From Pseudomonas sp. (lineage in GTDB: Bacteria > Pseudomonadota > Gammaproteobacteria > Pseudomonadales > Pseudomonadaceae): DNA of 37,289 nucleotides. This document shows, piece by piece, positions 16,414 through 24,541 of this stretch (its first letter is position 1; every line of letters starts with the position of its first letter). Under the pieces are notes generated by a model. The model was not told the origin of the DNA. It worked only from the letters and a program-made list of their open reading frames with translations, and made no database searches. A program made the translations under genes and the position numbers. Location of the stretch: contig JAUYKV010000028.1 of assembly GCA_030699825.1 (NCBI GenBank), forward strand, positions 1 through 37,289, read 5' to 3'.

Positions 16414-17928
16414 ATGGCGCAACACGATTACGAAACGGTAGATGCGGTGCTGGTTGGCGCCGGCATCATGAGCGCGACCTTGGCCGTGCTACTGAAAGAG
16501 CTTGATCCGACCCTCAAGCTGGAAGTCATCGAATTGATGGAGTCCGGGGCGATCGAAAGTTCCAATCCCTGGAACAACGCCGGTACCGGTCATGCCGGGC
16601 TGTGCGAACTGAACTACACGCCGCAAGCGGCGGATGGTTCGATCGACATCAAGAAGTCGGTGACCATCAACACCCAGTTCGAAGAGTCGAAGCAGTTCTG
16701 GGCCTACCTGGTCGAGAAAGGGGCCGAGAAAGGTACCTTCGGCTCGCCCAAGTCCTTCATTACCCCGGTGCCGCATCTGAGCTTCGTGCGCGGACAGGAA
16801 GGCATCGACTTCCTCAAGACGCGCTTCAAGGCCCTCACCCAGCACCACGCCTTCCGCGATATGGAATACACCGAAGACCGCGCCACCATGGCCAAGTGGA
16901 TGCCACTGATGCTGCCGAGTCGCGATCCCAACGAACCGATCGCCGCGACCCGGGTCATGGCGGGCACCGACGTCAACTTCGGCACCCTGACCAAACACCT
17001 GCTCGACCACCTGGGCACACAGCCCAATGCACAGGTCAAATGCAGCCAGAAGGTCGTCGGCCTCGAGCGCAACGAGCAAGGCTGGCGCGTCAGCATCAAG
17101 GATCTGCAGAACGGCGGTCAGCGCAGGGTTCAGGCCAGGTTCGTCTTCCTCGGTGCCGGTGGCGCCGCCCTGCCGTTGCTGCAAATGTCCGGCATTGCCG
17201 AAGGCAAAGGTTACGGCGGTTTCCCGGTGAGCGGCCAGTGGTTGCGCTGCGACAACCCCGAGGTGGTCAAACAGCACGAAGCCAAGGTCTACAGCCAGGC
17301 CGAAGTAGGTTCGCCGCCGATGTCGGTGCCGCACCTCGACACCCGCGTGGTCGACGGCAAGAAATCCCTGCTGTTCGGACCTTACGCCGGTTTCTCGACC
17401 AAATTCCTGCGCCACGGCTCTTTACTCGATCTGCCGCTGTCGATCCGCCCCAGCAACATCGGCCCGATGCTGGCGGTGGCACGCGACAACTTCGAACTGA
17501 CCCGCTACCTGATCAAGGAAGTGATGCAGTCCGATGAGAAGCGCCTGAACACCCTGCGCGGCTTCTACCCGCTGGCGAAAGCCGAGGACTGGCGCCTGGA
17601 AATGGCCGGCCAGCGCGTGCAAATCATCAAGAAAGATGCCAAGCACGGCGGCATCCTGCAGTTCGGCACCGAGCTGGTCGCGGCCAAGGATGGCTCCATC
17701 GCCGCCCTGCTCGGCGCATCACCAGGCGCGTCGGTGACCGTGTCGATCATGCTCGACCTGCTGCAGCGCTGCTTCCCCAAGCAGGTTGCATCCGAGCAGT
17801 GGCGCAGCAAGCTGAACGAGATCTTCCCCGCCATGGCCGAGGTACTCGCTAACGACGCCGAACTCTACAGCGAGGTGCAGACGCGTTCCGACGAGCTGCT
17901 GCAACTGAACGAGCCAGCCATGGCTTGA
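16414..17928 (+). CDS. mqo: Malate:quinone oxidoreductase
   Basis: A 504-residue FAD enzyme of the inner-membrane face that oxidises malate to oxaloacetate and passes electrons to quinone, bypassing NAD-linked malate dehydrogenase in the TCA cycle. The FAD-binding motif [11 protein letters not shown] is at 14-24, followed by the Mqo signature [21 protein letters not shown]. The length is typical. AGGAG eight bases before ATG 16414 fixes the start (an in-frame ATG at 16384 lacks a site). The gene stands alone, with a long leader and its own terminator. Confidence 0.95.
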   Translation: MAQHDYETVDAVLVGAGIMSATLAVLLKELDPTLKLEVIELMESGAIESSNPWNNAGTGHAGLCELNYTPQAADGSIDIKKSVTINTQFEESKQFWAYLVEKGAEKGTFGSPKSFITPVPHLSFVRGQEGIDFLKTRFKALTQHHAFRDMEYTEDRATMAKWMPLMLPSRDPNEPIAATRVMAGTDVNFGTLTKHLLDHLGTQPNAQVKCSQKVVGLERNEQGWRVSIKDLQNGGQRRVQARFVFLGAGGAALPLLQMSGIAEGKGYGGFPVSGQWLRCDNPEVVKQHEAKVYSQAEVGSPPMSVPHLDTRVVDGKKSLLFGPYAGFSTKFLRHGSLLDLPLSIRPSNIGPMLAVARDNFELTRYLIKEVMQSDEKRLNTLRGFYPLAKAEDWRLEMAGQRVQIIKKDAKHGGILQFGTELVAAKDGSIAALLGASPGASVTVSIMLDLLQRCFPKQVASEQWRSKLNEIFPAMAEVLANDAELYSEVQTRSDELLQLNEPAMA

Positions 17929-17944
17929 GTCGGTGGCAGAGCTG

Positions 17945-17972
17945 AAAAACCGCCTCCCGAGGCGGTTTTTTT
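17945..17972 (+). terminator. Intrinsic terminator of mqo
   Basis: A 7 bp stem accgcct (17949-17955) with aggcggt (17960-17966), loop CCCG, is followed by a run of T to 17972 and preceded by an A-run. It lies 20 bp after the mqo stop. Confidence 0.9.
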
Positions 17973-18054
17973 ATGGACGCTGTTTCACTCAAGCAGCGCA
18001 CGAACCCGTTGCTGCTGGCCCCCACATCAGAGCGCAGGATTGCCTAGCGGCATT

Positions 18055-18107
18055 TGTAGGATGAGCTTAGCGCGGTTGAGCGCAGCGATACCCATCGCAG
18101 ATCGATC
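18055..18107. repeat. Pseudomonad intergenic repeat remnant
   Basis: tgtaggatgagcttagcgcg... with ...gagcgcagcgatacccatc resembles the dispersed 'tgtaggatggg..gagcgcagcgatacccatc' repeat common between Pseudomonas genes. It fills much of the space between mqo and the PilZ gene. Only one copy was seen here, so the call rests on memory of the repeat. Confidence 0.45.
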
Positions 18108-18157
18108 GGCACACCGGCCAACCTTGCGCAGGATTCGCCGCGACTCGATCGAGCCGC

Positions 18158-18514
18158 CTAGGCGGAGGCTGCCAAGGGGTAGAAGCTGAAGTACTGGCGC
18201 AGCGCATCGACCATCTCGACAAACTCGGCTGGCGGCGCCACCAGGGCAAACCCCGAGTCGAAGCTGCCTGGGGTGACATCCTCACGGCACCACTGGCAGG
18301 TGGCCGAGAAATCGATGAAGCGCGGCGCATTCTGCCCTGGAATCTTCAGGCGCATGTCGAAAAGCGCACCGACCAACAACGGTAATGGGCTGATCAACAT
18401 CAGACCGTCCAACGACACATTGCCGATATAGCCCATCGGCTTATCGGTAATGCGGTTGTAGACCTTCAGATAGCAAGGCAACTGCTGGCGTTCTATCCGG
18501 CGCTGAACAGGCAT
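18158..18514 (-). CDS. PilZ domain protein
   Basis: A 118-residue single-domain PilZ protein, a likely cytoplasmic receptor for cyclic di-GMP. Both halves of the binding motif are present: RxxxR at residues 5-9 (RRIER) and the NxSxxG motif NVSLDG at 32-37. The length is typical of stand-alone PilZ adaptors, which act by binding partner proteins. The ribosome-binding site is weak. Two diguanylate cyclase genes elsewhere in the window make the ligand, but no direct link is shown. Confidence 0.85.
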   Translation of the reverse strand: MPVQRRIERQQLPCYLKVYNRITDKPMGYIGNVSLDGLMLISPLPLLVGALFDMRLKIPGQNAPRFIDFSATCQWCREDVTPGSFDSGFALVAPPAEFVEMVDALRQYFSFYPLAASA

Positions 18515-18574
18515 AATGGCAAATCGCTATGAATGGCCTTTAAGTATGGCCGCACTACTGCTCTTAAACCAGTT

Positions 18575-18997
18575 TCAGGAACAGCGCTCTGACACCCGAT
18601 CACGCAGCTGGCGACGAGCGGCATCAAGCTGTTCATCACTGTAATAGGTCCGTTCGCCATTGCCCTCGGAGTGGAAATAGCGACGCCCTTCCGGGATCTG
18701 CGCCAACCTGTTGCGCAGTTCGCCGCACTCCTGCGCGCGCTGGGCCTGACGCTCGGCCGAAGTAAGCGAAGCCTGCGTCTGCTCCGCGCGGCGCGCCTCG
18801 AAGAAGCGCGCGGTACGCGCCTCGCGTTCGCGGGTCGCCTGGTCGCGGTCGATCACCTGCGGCCTGACCTCGACCTGTTCGGCTCCTGGCGCAACCGGCC
18901 GCTGAGCGAAATGCACCTGGCCATTGGCATCGACCCAGCGATAAATCTCCGCCGTTGCCAATCCAGGCAGCAGCAGGAGACAGAACAACAGGCGCAT
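18575..18997 (-). CDS. DUF4124 domain-containing secreted protein
   Basis: A 140-residue exported protein. A signal peptide of about 16 residues (MRLLFCLLLLPGLATA) is followed by EIYRWVDANGQVHFAQRP, the defining DUF4124 motif, and then by a long charged, probably helical or coiled-coil region rich in Arg, Glu and Gln. GGGAGG lies just before the ATG. DUF4124 is common in Pseudomonas periplasmic proteins and has no defined function. Confidence 0.82.
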   Translation of the reverse strand: MRLLFCLLLLPGLATAEIYRWVDANGQVHFAQRPVAPGAEQVEVRPQVIDRDQATREREARTARFFEARRAEQTQASLTSAERQAQRAQECGELRNRLAQIPEGRRYFHSEGNGERTYYSDEQLDAARRQLRDRVSERCS

Positions 18998-19068
18998 AAT
19001 TTTTCCTCCCTGAGCGATGCATCAGCTTACCCCTGCAACACCAAGTCGCCAAACCCTTCGACCAGTGG

Positions 19069-19443
19069 TCAGAGTGTAGCGGGTGCCGCCCTGGCCGCTC
19101 CAGCAGGACGGTAATGCCCCAACTGCTGCAGGGTTTCCAGGCGCGCGCGGGCGCGGAACGCGTATTCGCTGGCGGGATATCGGCTGATGATGAACTCATA
19201 GGTCTGCGCCGCATCGACAAACAGATTTTGCCGCTCCAGGCACTGGCCACGCAGCAGGGAGATTTCCGGCTGCAGGTAGCCGCGCGCACGGCTTTTGCGC
19301 TCGGCCTGGGATAACGCCAGCATGACCTGCGGACAATCGCCCTGCTCATAGGCGCGATAGGCATTGTTCAAATGCTGGTCGAGCGAGCCTCGGGTACAGC
19401 CGGCGGCGCTCAGCGCCAGGATCAGAATCAACAGGGTTCGCAT
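19069..19443 (-). CDS. TPR-like lipoprotein
   Basis: A 124-residue lipoprotein. MRTLLILILALSAAGC gives a lipobox with the lipidated Cys at residue 16. The mature part contains helical repeats resembling tetratricopeptides (NNAYRAYEQGDCPQVMLALSQAE; QTYEFIISRYPASEYAFRARARLE), as in YfgM/BamD-like scaffolds. The start at 19443 is chosen for the signal peptide; the frame is open to 19560 but that extension is not signal-like. It shares its upstream region with the universal stress gene, transcribed the other way. Confidence 0.72.
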   Translation of the reverse strand: MRTLLILILALSAAGCTRGSLDQHLNNAYRAYEQGDCPQVMLALSQAERKSRARGYLQPEISLLRGQCLERQNLFVDAAQTYEFIISRYPASEYAFRARARLETLQQLGHYRPAGAARAAPATL

Positions 19444-19577
19444 GGGTCTCTCGCTACGACGTTCGATAGTTTCACAACCTCTGAGCAGGGTATCGACCGA
19501 CACGGGAAAATCTGCAGGGCAGCGCCGACACCCGGCACCAGCGTGCAACTCGGCCGCCACCCGCAGTGTCCACTAAG

Positions 19578-19591
19578 CTGATACAGATCAA
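19578..19591 (+). promoter_or_regulatory. ANR/FNR box and class II promoter of usp
   Basis: CTGATACAGATCAA matches TTGAT-N4-ATCAA at 9 of 10 defined positions. Its centre (19584.5) is exactly 29.5 bp before a TGCAAT hexamer at 19614-19619, the spacing of a class II FNR-dependent promoter, which would start transcription near 19626. The universal stress protein gene begins 72 bp from the box centre-right. This predicts induction under low oxygen. Confidence 0.68.
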
Positions 19592-19649
19592 CGCCAGCAG
19601 CGCCGCCATGCGTTGCAATGCGCAGCTAACCCACAGCGAGGCCCAGGCC

Positions 19650-20558
19650 ATGAATCTGCAACAGCTACTGGTTGTCATCGATCCCCAGCAGACCCAGCAG
19701 CCGGCTCTTGAACGGGCGCTATGGCTGGCCCGCAAAACCGGCGCGCAACTGCACCTGCTGCTGGTCGAATACAACGCCGCCCTGGAAGCCGGCCACCTGT
19801 TCGATACGGCCATGCAAAGCCGGGGACGGGCCGCCCTGATCGAACATGGCGAGGCATGGCTGGAGGAATTGGCCGCGCCGCTGCGGGCCGAGGGCCTGAA
19901 GGTGCATCTGGACGTGCGCTGGGGCAGACCGCTGCACAAGCTGGTTCTGGAGAAGGAGGCAGAAGTAGCGCCGGATCTGCTGCTCAAGTCCACCGTCCAT
20001 GACAGCCTGCTGCGCCGGCTGCTGCTGACCAACAGTTGCTGGCAGTTGATCCGCCATTGCCCGGCACCGCTATGGCTGGTGCACCATGCCCAATGGCAGG
20101 GCCACAGCCTGTGTGCGGCGCTCGACCCGCTGCACAGTGCCGACAAACCGGCGGCGCTCGACCACCAACTGATTCGCGCCGCCAGCGAGTTGAGCCGTCA
20201 ACTGGGCATGCAGGCTCACTATCTGCACAGCTATTCCCCCTTGCCGCGCACCCTGATGTTCGATGCCCAACTGGTGGCCAATTACGATGACTATGTTGCC
20301 CGCTGCGCCGCCCAGCATCGCGAAGCCTTCGAGCAATTGATCGGCCAATACCCGATCGCCACGCCCGACACCCACCTGATCGAGGGCTTCGCCGAAGAAG
20401 TGCTGCCACGCTTCGTTCGCGAACAGCATGTCGACCTGCTGCTGATGGGCGCCATCGCCCGCGGCCACCTGGATACGGCGCTGATCGGGCATACCGCGGA
20501 ACGCATTCTGGAGAACCTGGACTGCGATTTATTGGTGCTCAAACCTGAGCGGGTGTAG
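19650..20558 (+). CDS. Tandem-domain universal stress protein (UspE-like)
   Basis: A 302-residue cytoplasmic protein built of two Usp domains, residues about 1-150 and 155-302. Each opens or closes with a typical strand (LQQLLVVIDPQQ; DLLLMGAIARGH...NLDCDLLVLKPERV). The second domain keeps the GxxGH...-like nucleotide loop in altered form (MGAIARGHLDTALIGHTAERIL). Such proteins support survival under anaerobic and stationary-phase stress. The ATG at 19650 has GAGG eight bases upstream. An ANR box upstream and pyruvate kinase downstream fit an anaerobic energy-stress role. Confidence 0.85.
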   Translation: MNLQQLLVVIDPQQTQQPALERALWLARKTGAQLHLLLVEYNAALEAGHLFDTAMQSRGRAALIEHGEAWLEELAAPLRAEGLKVHLDVRWGRPLHKLVLEKEAEVAPDLLLKSTVHDSLLRRLLLTNSCWQLIRHCPAPLWLVHHAQWQGHSLCAALDPLHSADKPAALDHQLIRAASELSRQLGMQAHYLHSYSPLPRTLMFDAQLVANYDDYVARCAAQHREAFEQLIGQYPIATPDTHLIEGFAEEVLPRFVREQHVDLLLMGAIARGHLDTALIGHTAERILENLDCDLLVLKPERV

Positions 20559-20654
20559 ACACAACCGCTGAGCCGAAAGGTAGTGCAGAGCAACAATGAC
20601 TACAGGCTTACGGCGTAGTAGCCTCGGGCTCAATCGCAACGCAGGAGTCTGTGC

Positions 20655-22106
20655 ATGACCTTTCGCCGCACCAAAATCGTCGCCACCCTTGGTCCATCGA
20701 GCAACTCGCCCGAAGTCCTCGAGCAACTGATCATCGCCGGTCTGGATGTGGCCCGGCTGAACTTCTCCCACGGCTCACCGGACGAACACAAGGCCCGCGC
20801 CAAGCTGGTGCGCGAACTGGCCGCCAAGCATGGCCGGCATGTCGCCCTGCTCGGCGACCTGCAAGGACCGAAGATCCGCATTGCCAAGTTCGCCTGCAAG
20901 CGCATCGAGCTCAAGGTCGGCGACAAATTCACCTTTTCCACCAGCCATCCGCTGACCGAAGGCAGCCAGGAAATCGTCGGCATCGACTACCCGGACCTGG
21001 TCAAGGACTGCGGCGTTGGCGATGAGCTATTGCTCGACGACGGCCGGGTGGTGATGCGTGTAGACAGCGCCGATGCCGACGCCCTGCACTGCTCGGTGCT
21101 GATCGGCGGCCCGCTGTCCGACCATAAAGGCATCAACCGTCGCGGTGGCGGCTTGACCGCGCCGGCGCTGACTGAAAAAGACAAGGCCGACATCATCCTC
21201 GCCGCCGAGATGGACCTGGATTACCTGGCCGTGTCCTTCCCGCGCGATGCCTCGGACATGGAGTACGCGCGCAAGCTGCGCGACGAGTCGGGCGGCACCG
21301 CCTGGCTGGTGGCCAAGATCGAACGCGCCGAAGCCGTGGCAGACGACGAAACCCTCGACGGCCTGATCCGCGCCAGTGACGCGGTAATGGTTGCCCGCGG
21401 CGACCTCGGTGTGGAAATCGGCGACGCCGAGCTGTGCGGCATTCAGAAGAAGATCATTCTGCATGCGCGCCGCCACAACAAGGCGGTGATCACCGCGACC
21501 CAGATGATGGAGTCGATGATCCAGAACCCGATGCCGACCCGCGCCGAAGTCTCCGACGTAGCGAACGCCGTGCTCGACTACACGGACGCGGTGATGCTCT
21601 CGGCAGAAAGTGCCGCCGGCGCCTACCCGCTGGAAGCGGTGCAGGCCATGGCGCGGATTTGCGTCGGTGCGGAAAAGCACCCGACCAGCAAAGCCTCCAG
21701 CCACCGCATGGGCACGACCTTCGAGCGTTGCGACGAAAGCATCGCCCTGGCGGCCATGTACACGGCCAACCACTTCCCGGGCGTCAAAGCGATCATCGCC
21801 CTGACCGAAAGCGGCTACACCCCGCTGATCATGTCGCGGATTCGCTCCTCGGTGCCGATCTACGCCTTCTCCCCGCACCGCGCCACCCAGGCTCGCGCCG
21901 CCATGTTCCGCGGCGTCTACACCGTGCCGTTCGACGCGGCGGCCTTGCCCCCGGAACAAGTCAGCCAGGCGGCCGTGGACGAACTGCTCAAGCGCGGCGT
22001 AGTCAAGCAGGGCGACTGGGTGATCCTGACCAAGGGCGACAGCTACCACACCATCGGCGGCACCAACGGCATGAAGATCCTGCATGTCGGTGAAGCGCTG
22101 GTGTAA
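20655..22106 (+). CDS. pykA: Pyruvate kinase (type II)
   Basis: A 483-residue glycolytic enzyme converting phosphoenolpyruvate and ADP to pyruvate and ATP. It begins RRTKIVATLGPSS; ARLNFSHG is near residue 35, the active-site block AVMVARGDLGVE is at about 250-262, and TATQMMESMI near 287-296. The C-terminal allosteric domain is complete to GGTNGMKILHV. AGGAG seven bases before the ATG marks the start. It follows the usp gene by 96 bp and ends at a perfect terminator into whose T-tract a MITE has inserted. Confidence 0.95.
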   Translation: MTFRRTKIVATLGPSSNSPEVLEQLIIAGLDVARLNFSHGSPDEHKARAKLVRELAAKHGRHVALLGDLQGPKIRIAKFACKRIELKVGDKFTFSTSHPLTEGSQEIVGIDYPDLVKDCGVGDELLLDDGRVVMRVDSADADALHCSVLIGGPLSDHKGINRRGGGLTAPALTEKDKADIILAAEMDLDYLAVSFPRDASDMEYARKLRDESGGTAWLVAKIERAEAVADDETLDGLIRASDAVMVARGDLGVEIGDAELCGIQKKIILHARRHNKAVITATQMMESMIQNPMPTRAEVSDVANAVLDYTDAVMLSAESAAGAYPLEAVQAMARICVGAEKHPTSKASSHRMGTTFERCDESIALAAMYTANHFPGVKAIIALTESGYTPLIMSRIRSSVPIYAFSPHRATQARAAMFRGVYTVPFDAAALPPEQVSQAAVDELLKRGVVKQGDWVILTKGDSYHTIGGTNGMKILHVGEALV

Positions 22107-22124
22107 CGCCTGCGCCGTAACGCC

Positions 22125-22152
22125 AAAAGGCCGCTCGATCGAGCGGCCTTTT
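22125..22152. terminator. Terminator of pykA, perfect 28 bp palindrome
   Basis: aaaaggccgctcga and its exact inverse make a perfect palindrome, 22125-22152, ending in TTTT. The T-tract continues as ttttcatt, the left target repeat of the MITE at 22157-22222. Confidence 0.92.
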
Positions 22153-22156
22153 CATT

Positions 22157-22222
22157 GGTTATGTACCCGTTATCTGTTGAACCAGAGCACAACCTCGTGC
22201 AACAAATAACGGGTACATAGCC
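22157..22222. mobile_element. 66 bp MITE related to the IS1595-type element
   Basis: A very short element whose ends ggttatgtacccgttatctg and the inverse at 22200-22222 match at 21 of 23 positions. It shares the gtacccgtta core with the insertion sequence and the 166 bp element. The flanking 8 bp repeats are ttttcatt (22149-22156) and ttttcaat (22223-22230). Its left ~50 bp (ctgttgaaccagagcacaac and on) match the inverted right end of the 166 bp element, so it is an internally deleted relative. It lies between pykA and the ferredoxin reductase gene, where P. aeruginosa, from memory, has an enoyl-CoA hydratase gene. Confidence 0.8.
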
Positions 22223-22240
22223 TTTTCAATACCCTGCTGG

Positions 22241-23182
22241 TTAGCGGGCGTGCGGTAAAAACAGGTCGGCGAACATCTGATTACGCGGCATGCCTGCCAG
22301 ATACAGGCGCCGGGTAAAGCGTTCGACACTCTCGGGGTGGCCGCAGAGTAAGGCCAGGGTTTGCCGGGAAACAAGGCGCAGTTCGGCCAAAGCCGCCGGC
22401 AACTCGGCCGCGCCGAGCAGCTCGACCTGCAGCTGCGGATGCGCCGCCGCCAGCTGCGCCAGGGGGTCGGCCAGGTAGTGCCCGGATCGGTCATGGGCCA
22501 GGTGAATGACCCGGATGCTGCCCTGGTGATCCTGGCGCAGTGCTTCGCGCAGCACCCCATACAGCGGCGCCAGCCCGGTGCCGGCCGCCAGCAACCAGAG
22601 CGGGCGCATCTGCCAGTCGGGGTCATAGTGCAGGGCGCCGCCGCGCAGCTCACCGAGACGCAAGGCATCACCCGGTTTGAAAGCCCGCGCCGCATCGCTG
22701 AACGCGCCGCGCTGGCGACAGTCCAGGTGGAACTCCAGCCAGGGATCTTCGTCCGGCAGGCTGGCCAGCGAATAAGGGCGGGCAATCCCCGTGTCGGTCC
22801 AGAGCACCAGATGCTGACCGACCCGGTAACGCAGCGGTTGCTGAGGAATCAGGCGCAGGCGCAGGAGATCCGGGCCGAGCCAGTCGCAGGCAGCGATCTG
22901 CGCAGGGCGACCATCGCGCAGCGGGTCGAATACCTCGACCTGCAAGTCGTCGACGATCCGGCACTGGCAGGCCAGCCGCCAGCCCTGCTCGCGACGCTGC
23001 GGCTCGAGCGCCTCGGGTTTGCCATCCAGCGGCTCACCGCGCAGACAACGCACCAGGCAGGCATGACAACTGCCCGAACGGCAGCTATAAGGCACGGCAA
23101 TACCACCCTGCAGCAGGGCATCGAGCAGGTTACTGGCGGGCGCAACGGTCAGCCGTTGCTCACCCACCCGGAGCTCAGGCAT
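22241..23182 (-). CDS. 2Fe-2S ferredoxin / FAD-NAD(P) oxidoreductase
   Basis: A 313-residue electron-transfer protein. An N-terminal plant-type ferredoxin domain has cluster ligands Cys34, Cys39, Cys42 and Cys72 (CRSGSCHAC...LAC). A ferredoxin-NAD(P)H reductase module follows, with the FAD motif RPYSLAS at 135-141 and the nucleotide motif GTGLAPL at 201-207. This is the layout of reductase components of oxygenases; the physiological partner is unknown. The start at 23182 is supported by GGAGG six bases upstream and overlaps the 3' end of sadC by 8 bp, so translation is coupled to sadC. Confidence 0.85.
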   Translation of the reverse strand: MPELRVGEQRLTVAPASNLLDALLQGGIAVPYSCRSGSCHACLVRCLRGEPLDGKPEALEPQRREQGWRLACQCRIVDDLQVEVFDPLRDGRPAQIAACDWLGPDLLRLRLIPQQPLRYRVGQHLVLWTDTGIARPYSLASLPDEDPWLEFHLDCRQRGAFSDAARAFKPGDALRLGELRGGALHYDPDWQMRPLWLLAAGTGLAPLYGVLREALRQDHQGSIRVIHLAHDRSGHYLADPLAQLAAAHPQLQVELLGAAELPAALAELRLVSRQTLALLCGHPESVERFTRRLYLAGMPRNQMFADLFLPHAR

Positions 23183-24302
23183 CGACATCCTCCCAGGCTG
23201 CAGCGCAACGGTTACGCCCGCTGCGTTTGGCCCGGTAGAGTGCCTGATCGGCGCGCTGCAGCGCCTCATCCAGATCATCGTGCATGGTCAGCAAGGTCAT
23301 TCCGACGGACAAACTCAGAGTATCCACCTTAATGCCCACGGGTTCAGCCTGATTGAAGGCCTCGCGCAAGCGCTCGCAGCAGGCGGAGAACCGATCGGCC
23401 TGGGTATTGGGTAGCAACAGCACGAATTCTTCGCCGCCATAACGGGCGATGATATCGCCATCGCGCAGGCAGGCTTGCGCCACGCTGGCGAAGGTCTGCA
23501 GGACACGATCGCCGGCGGCATGGCCGTGGGCATCGTTGATCCGCTTGAAGTAATCCAGGTCGATCAGCGCCAGGCCGTGCTGGCGCCCCGCTTGCAGGTT
23601 TTCCAGCTCGCTTTTGGCAAAACGCAGGAAGTGGCGGCGGTTGAACAGGCCGGTCAGCTCATCCGTCGCCGCCAGGTCTTCGAGCTGGCGCATCATTCCG
23701 CGCAGGGTGTTCTGGTGCGCTTGCAAGGCGAAGCGGCGTTGGCGCATGCGCTGACGCATGGCGTGCAGATAGCTGGCAAACAGGCTCAACCAGAGCATCA
23801 CCCCGCCCAGCACGCTGACCTGCAAGATGGCCAGGCCAGGATCGGCCAGCCGGTACAGATAGGCCTCGTAAAGATTCAGCCCGGCAAAGCCGAAAAAAGC
23901 GAGGACCGCACAGCGCGTAAACACCCTGGGCGGCAACTGGAACACACCAAACAACAGGACCACCACGTAGATCACCAGCAAGGCGCCGCGGCCATTGGCA
24001 AACAGGCTCAACAGAAACGTCAGCCAGGCCAGGGCCACCAGCACCTGCGCTTCGGTCAGGCTGGGGTCACGAAAACGCAGATTCTGCCCGGAGAGAAACA
24101 GGCCGAGGAACACCGCCTGAGTGAGCGCCGCCAACCCGGTGATCAACAGCGCGGTCGCCGTGGACGCAAGAAACAGGTCATTGAATAGCGCGATCCAGCA
24201 CAGCAGACCGGTCAGGGCGTAGGTCGCCGTCGCCATACCGAAGCGCTTCAGCAGCAGGCGTTGCAGGGTATGCTGAGTGACCCGCTGATGGCTTAGGCTC
24301 AT
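23175..24302 (-). CDS. sadC: SadC-like membrane diguanylate cyclase
   Basis: A 375-residue enzyme that makes cyclic di-GMP from two GTP. The N-terminal half (about 22-182) has roughly five to six membrane segments, and the C-terminal half is a GGDEF domain with the active loop GGEEF at 289-293. The inhibitory I-site RxxD is present as RDGD at 280-283, five residues upstream. Position between ferredoxin reductase and fumarase genes matches the sadC locus of P. aeruginosa (PA4332 from memory), where it promotes surface attachment. The GGAG upstream is spaced long (about 13 bases). First gene of a two-gene operon. Confidence 0.82.
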   Translation of the reverse strand: MSLSHQRVTQHTLQRLLLKRFGMATATYALTGLLCWIALFNDLFLASTATALLITGLAALTQAVFLGLFLSGQNLRFRDPSLTEAQVLVALAWLTFLLSLFANGRGALLVIYVVVLLFGVFQLPPRVFTRCAVLAFFGFAGLNLYEAYLYRLADPGLAILQVSVLGGVMLWLSLFASYLHAMRQRMRQRRFALQAHQNTLRGMMRQLEDLAATDELTGLFNRRHFLRFAKSELENLQAGRQHGLALIDLDYFKRINDAHGHAAGDRVLQTFASVAQACLRDGDIIARYGGEEFVLLLPNTQADRFSACCERLREAFNQAEPVGIKVDTLSLSVGMTLLTMHDDLDEALQRADQALYRAKRSGRNRCAAAWEDVDA

Positions 24303-24541
24303 GGGGACTTATGGGCTCCATCCCATACTGGCATTCAGCCGCCACTCTACGCCCGTACTCATCAAATGCCCAGCTCGTTCAGAGGGCGATCCGCGACCAA
24401 GGTCGACCCTCGGCGGCTGTCCGCCCAGTCGCCTGCGCGTTATACTGCCGCGCCTTTTTTACTGCGCCCGCGCGTCGACGCGTGGTTCGCCGCCGCCGAA
24501 GTTTCTGCCTTACTCCTACCTTCATAAAAGGAGCGCCAAGC
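24303..24541. promoter_or_regulatory. Divergent promoter region of sadC and fumA
   Basis: The 239 bp between the two divergent starts carries an extended -10 candidate for fumA, TATACT at 24441-24446, with a weak -35 (tgtccg, 24418-24423) 17 bp upstream. A ribosome-binding site aaaaggag precedes the fumA ATG. The segment nearest sadC lacks a clear promoter. No gene or hairpin terminator was seen. Confidence 0.45.
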
